From NCBI GenBank assembly GCA_963743285.1, contig CAVUPF010000001.1, forward strand, positions 124,001 to 188,000: 64,000 bases of DNA, in the 5' to 3' direction. Positions 63,557 through 64,000 of the stretch are shown one piece after another. Every line of letters starts with the position of its first letter. Within the stretch, counting starts at the first letter, position 1. The notes under the pieces were generated by a model that saw only the letters and a program-made list of their open reading frames with translations, was not told where the DNA came from and did no database searches. Source of the stretch: CAVUPF01 sp963743285. GTDB taxonomy: Bacteria; Actinomycetota; Thermoleophilia; Solirubrobacterales; 70-9. The translations under genes and the position numbers were made by a program.

Positions 63557-64000
63557 GCTCCCCTCACGTGGTCGGCATCCGAACGCCTTGGAGCATATTC
63601 CAGCGCCGGGTGAGGTGTGCCGCAATGCTGGGCCCGTTTAGGGATGCCGCAATCCCTGACACAGCTCTACCGCGTGCGGTGGACCGCCTATCGGATCGCG
63701 TGATGGGAAAGTGAAGGGCCACTACATGCTCACAAAACTGTGGTCGCAACAGGATGGAACTGAGCAAAGCGACCACCTTTGCTCGCCAGCTCTAGTCCGT
63801 GGGAACAATCCAGGGTTGGAGCAGCCGAATCTTCGAGCGGGCCTCCGGGGTCTGATCCATGCCGTTTTGCTTTCCAAATCGCAAGCCACGCAGCGAGCGC
63901 GTCATGTTCAACGTCAGGCATCTCCATCTGGAAGTTCGATCACCTGCGCTAACTCGGTTCTTATTTAACAATCGGTTGCAACTCGCTGTAGCGGTCGAAC
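63557..64000. other. Window end without recognised gene
   Basis: Short frames on both strands have no good start or family. Base composition is lower in GC than elsewhere. It is the upstream region of the DUF262 gene and may contain its promoter. Confidence 0.5.

Noticed and set aside
1..64000. CRISPR arrays, rRNA and tRNA genes
   Set aside because: I saw no regularly spaced direct repeats of CRISPR type and no convincing cloverleaf or rRNA sequence by eye; a dedicated search (for example a tRNA covariance scan) could still find a divergent tRNA at an element end.

Overview
The window looks like chromosome plus integrated accessory DNA from a high-GC actinobacterium, most likely class Thermoleophilia (Solirubrobacterales). 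The reasons are strongly GC-rich genes with C-ending codons, two proteins with the LTYANVM...LGG.AYAAFRVPPNSVG leader, and several giant secreted proteins with NHL/beta-propeller, Fn3-like and 'LPDCRAYELVSP' segments that I know mainly from that class. No rRNA, tRNA or CRISPR array was recognised. The taxonomic call is inference.

Region 1 (about 1-24,100, all + strand apart from one toxin-antitoxin cassette) is a cell-surface island. It holds a collagen-like protein and then a two-gene module that occurs twice. Gene A (NHL propeller, Fn3-like repeats, second propeller, Lys/His tail) overlaps gene B (Cys-containing repeated domains, basic tail) by GTGA. Copies are A1/B1 at 2681-11337 and A2/B2 at 12119-21533. 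A MazF-type toxin and its antitoxin sit on the - strand between the copies. Three smaller secreted proteins follow, two of them paralogues.

Region 2 (24,100-32,000) has a carotenoid cleavage dioxygenase divergent from a PadR regulator, small membrane and stress-type proteins, and a compact three-gene operon (30032-31967) led by a TIGR04255-family protein, of unknown function.

Region 3 (32,000-53,000) is a mosaic of mobile-element DNA. It contains a DnaE2 fragment, a RelE-type toxin-antitoxin pair, orphan antitoxins, SSB, a replication-relaxation-like protein, two sigma factors plus a third sigma fragment, a 127-bp compound palindrome, several strongly structured 5' leaders, and a MobF (TrwC-like) relaxase-helicase split by an IS21-family element. 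Removing the IS and one copy of a 6-bp duplication restores the relaxase frame exactly. Cargo genes (GNAT, HAD, CYTH, TetR/VOC) lie among them. An XRE-ImmA/IrrE plus DUF4411 (PIN) module follows.

Region 4 (53,500-63,600, all - strand) is a defence island: a degenerate Ser/Thr kinase fused to an AlbA_2/Schlafen-type domain, a type I restriction-modification operon (hsdM-hsdS-hsdR), and a GmrSD-like DUF262/DUF1524 protein.

Caution for users: 17.9-22.9 kb and 55.4-61.2 kb carry many single-base frame breaks, almost all of the +1 type, in genes whose protein sequence is otherwise well preserved. This pattern suggests sequence error more than gene decay, so those genes are described as whole loci with frame breaks noted.
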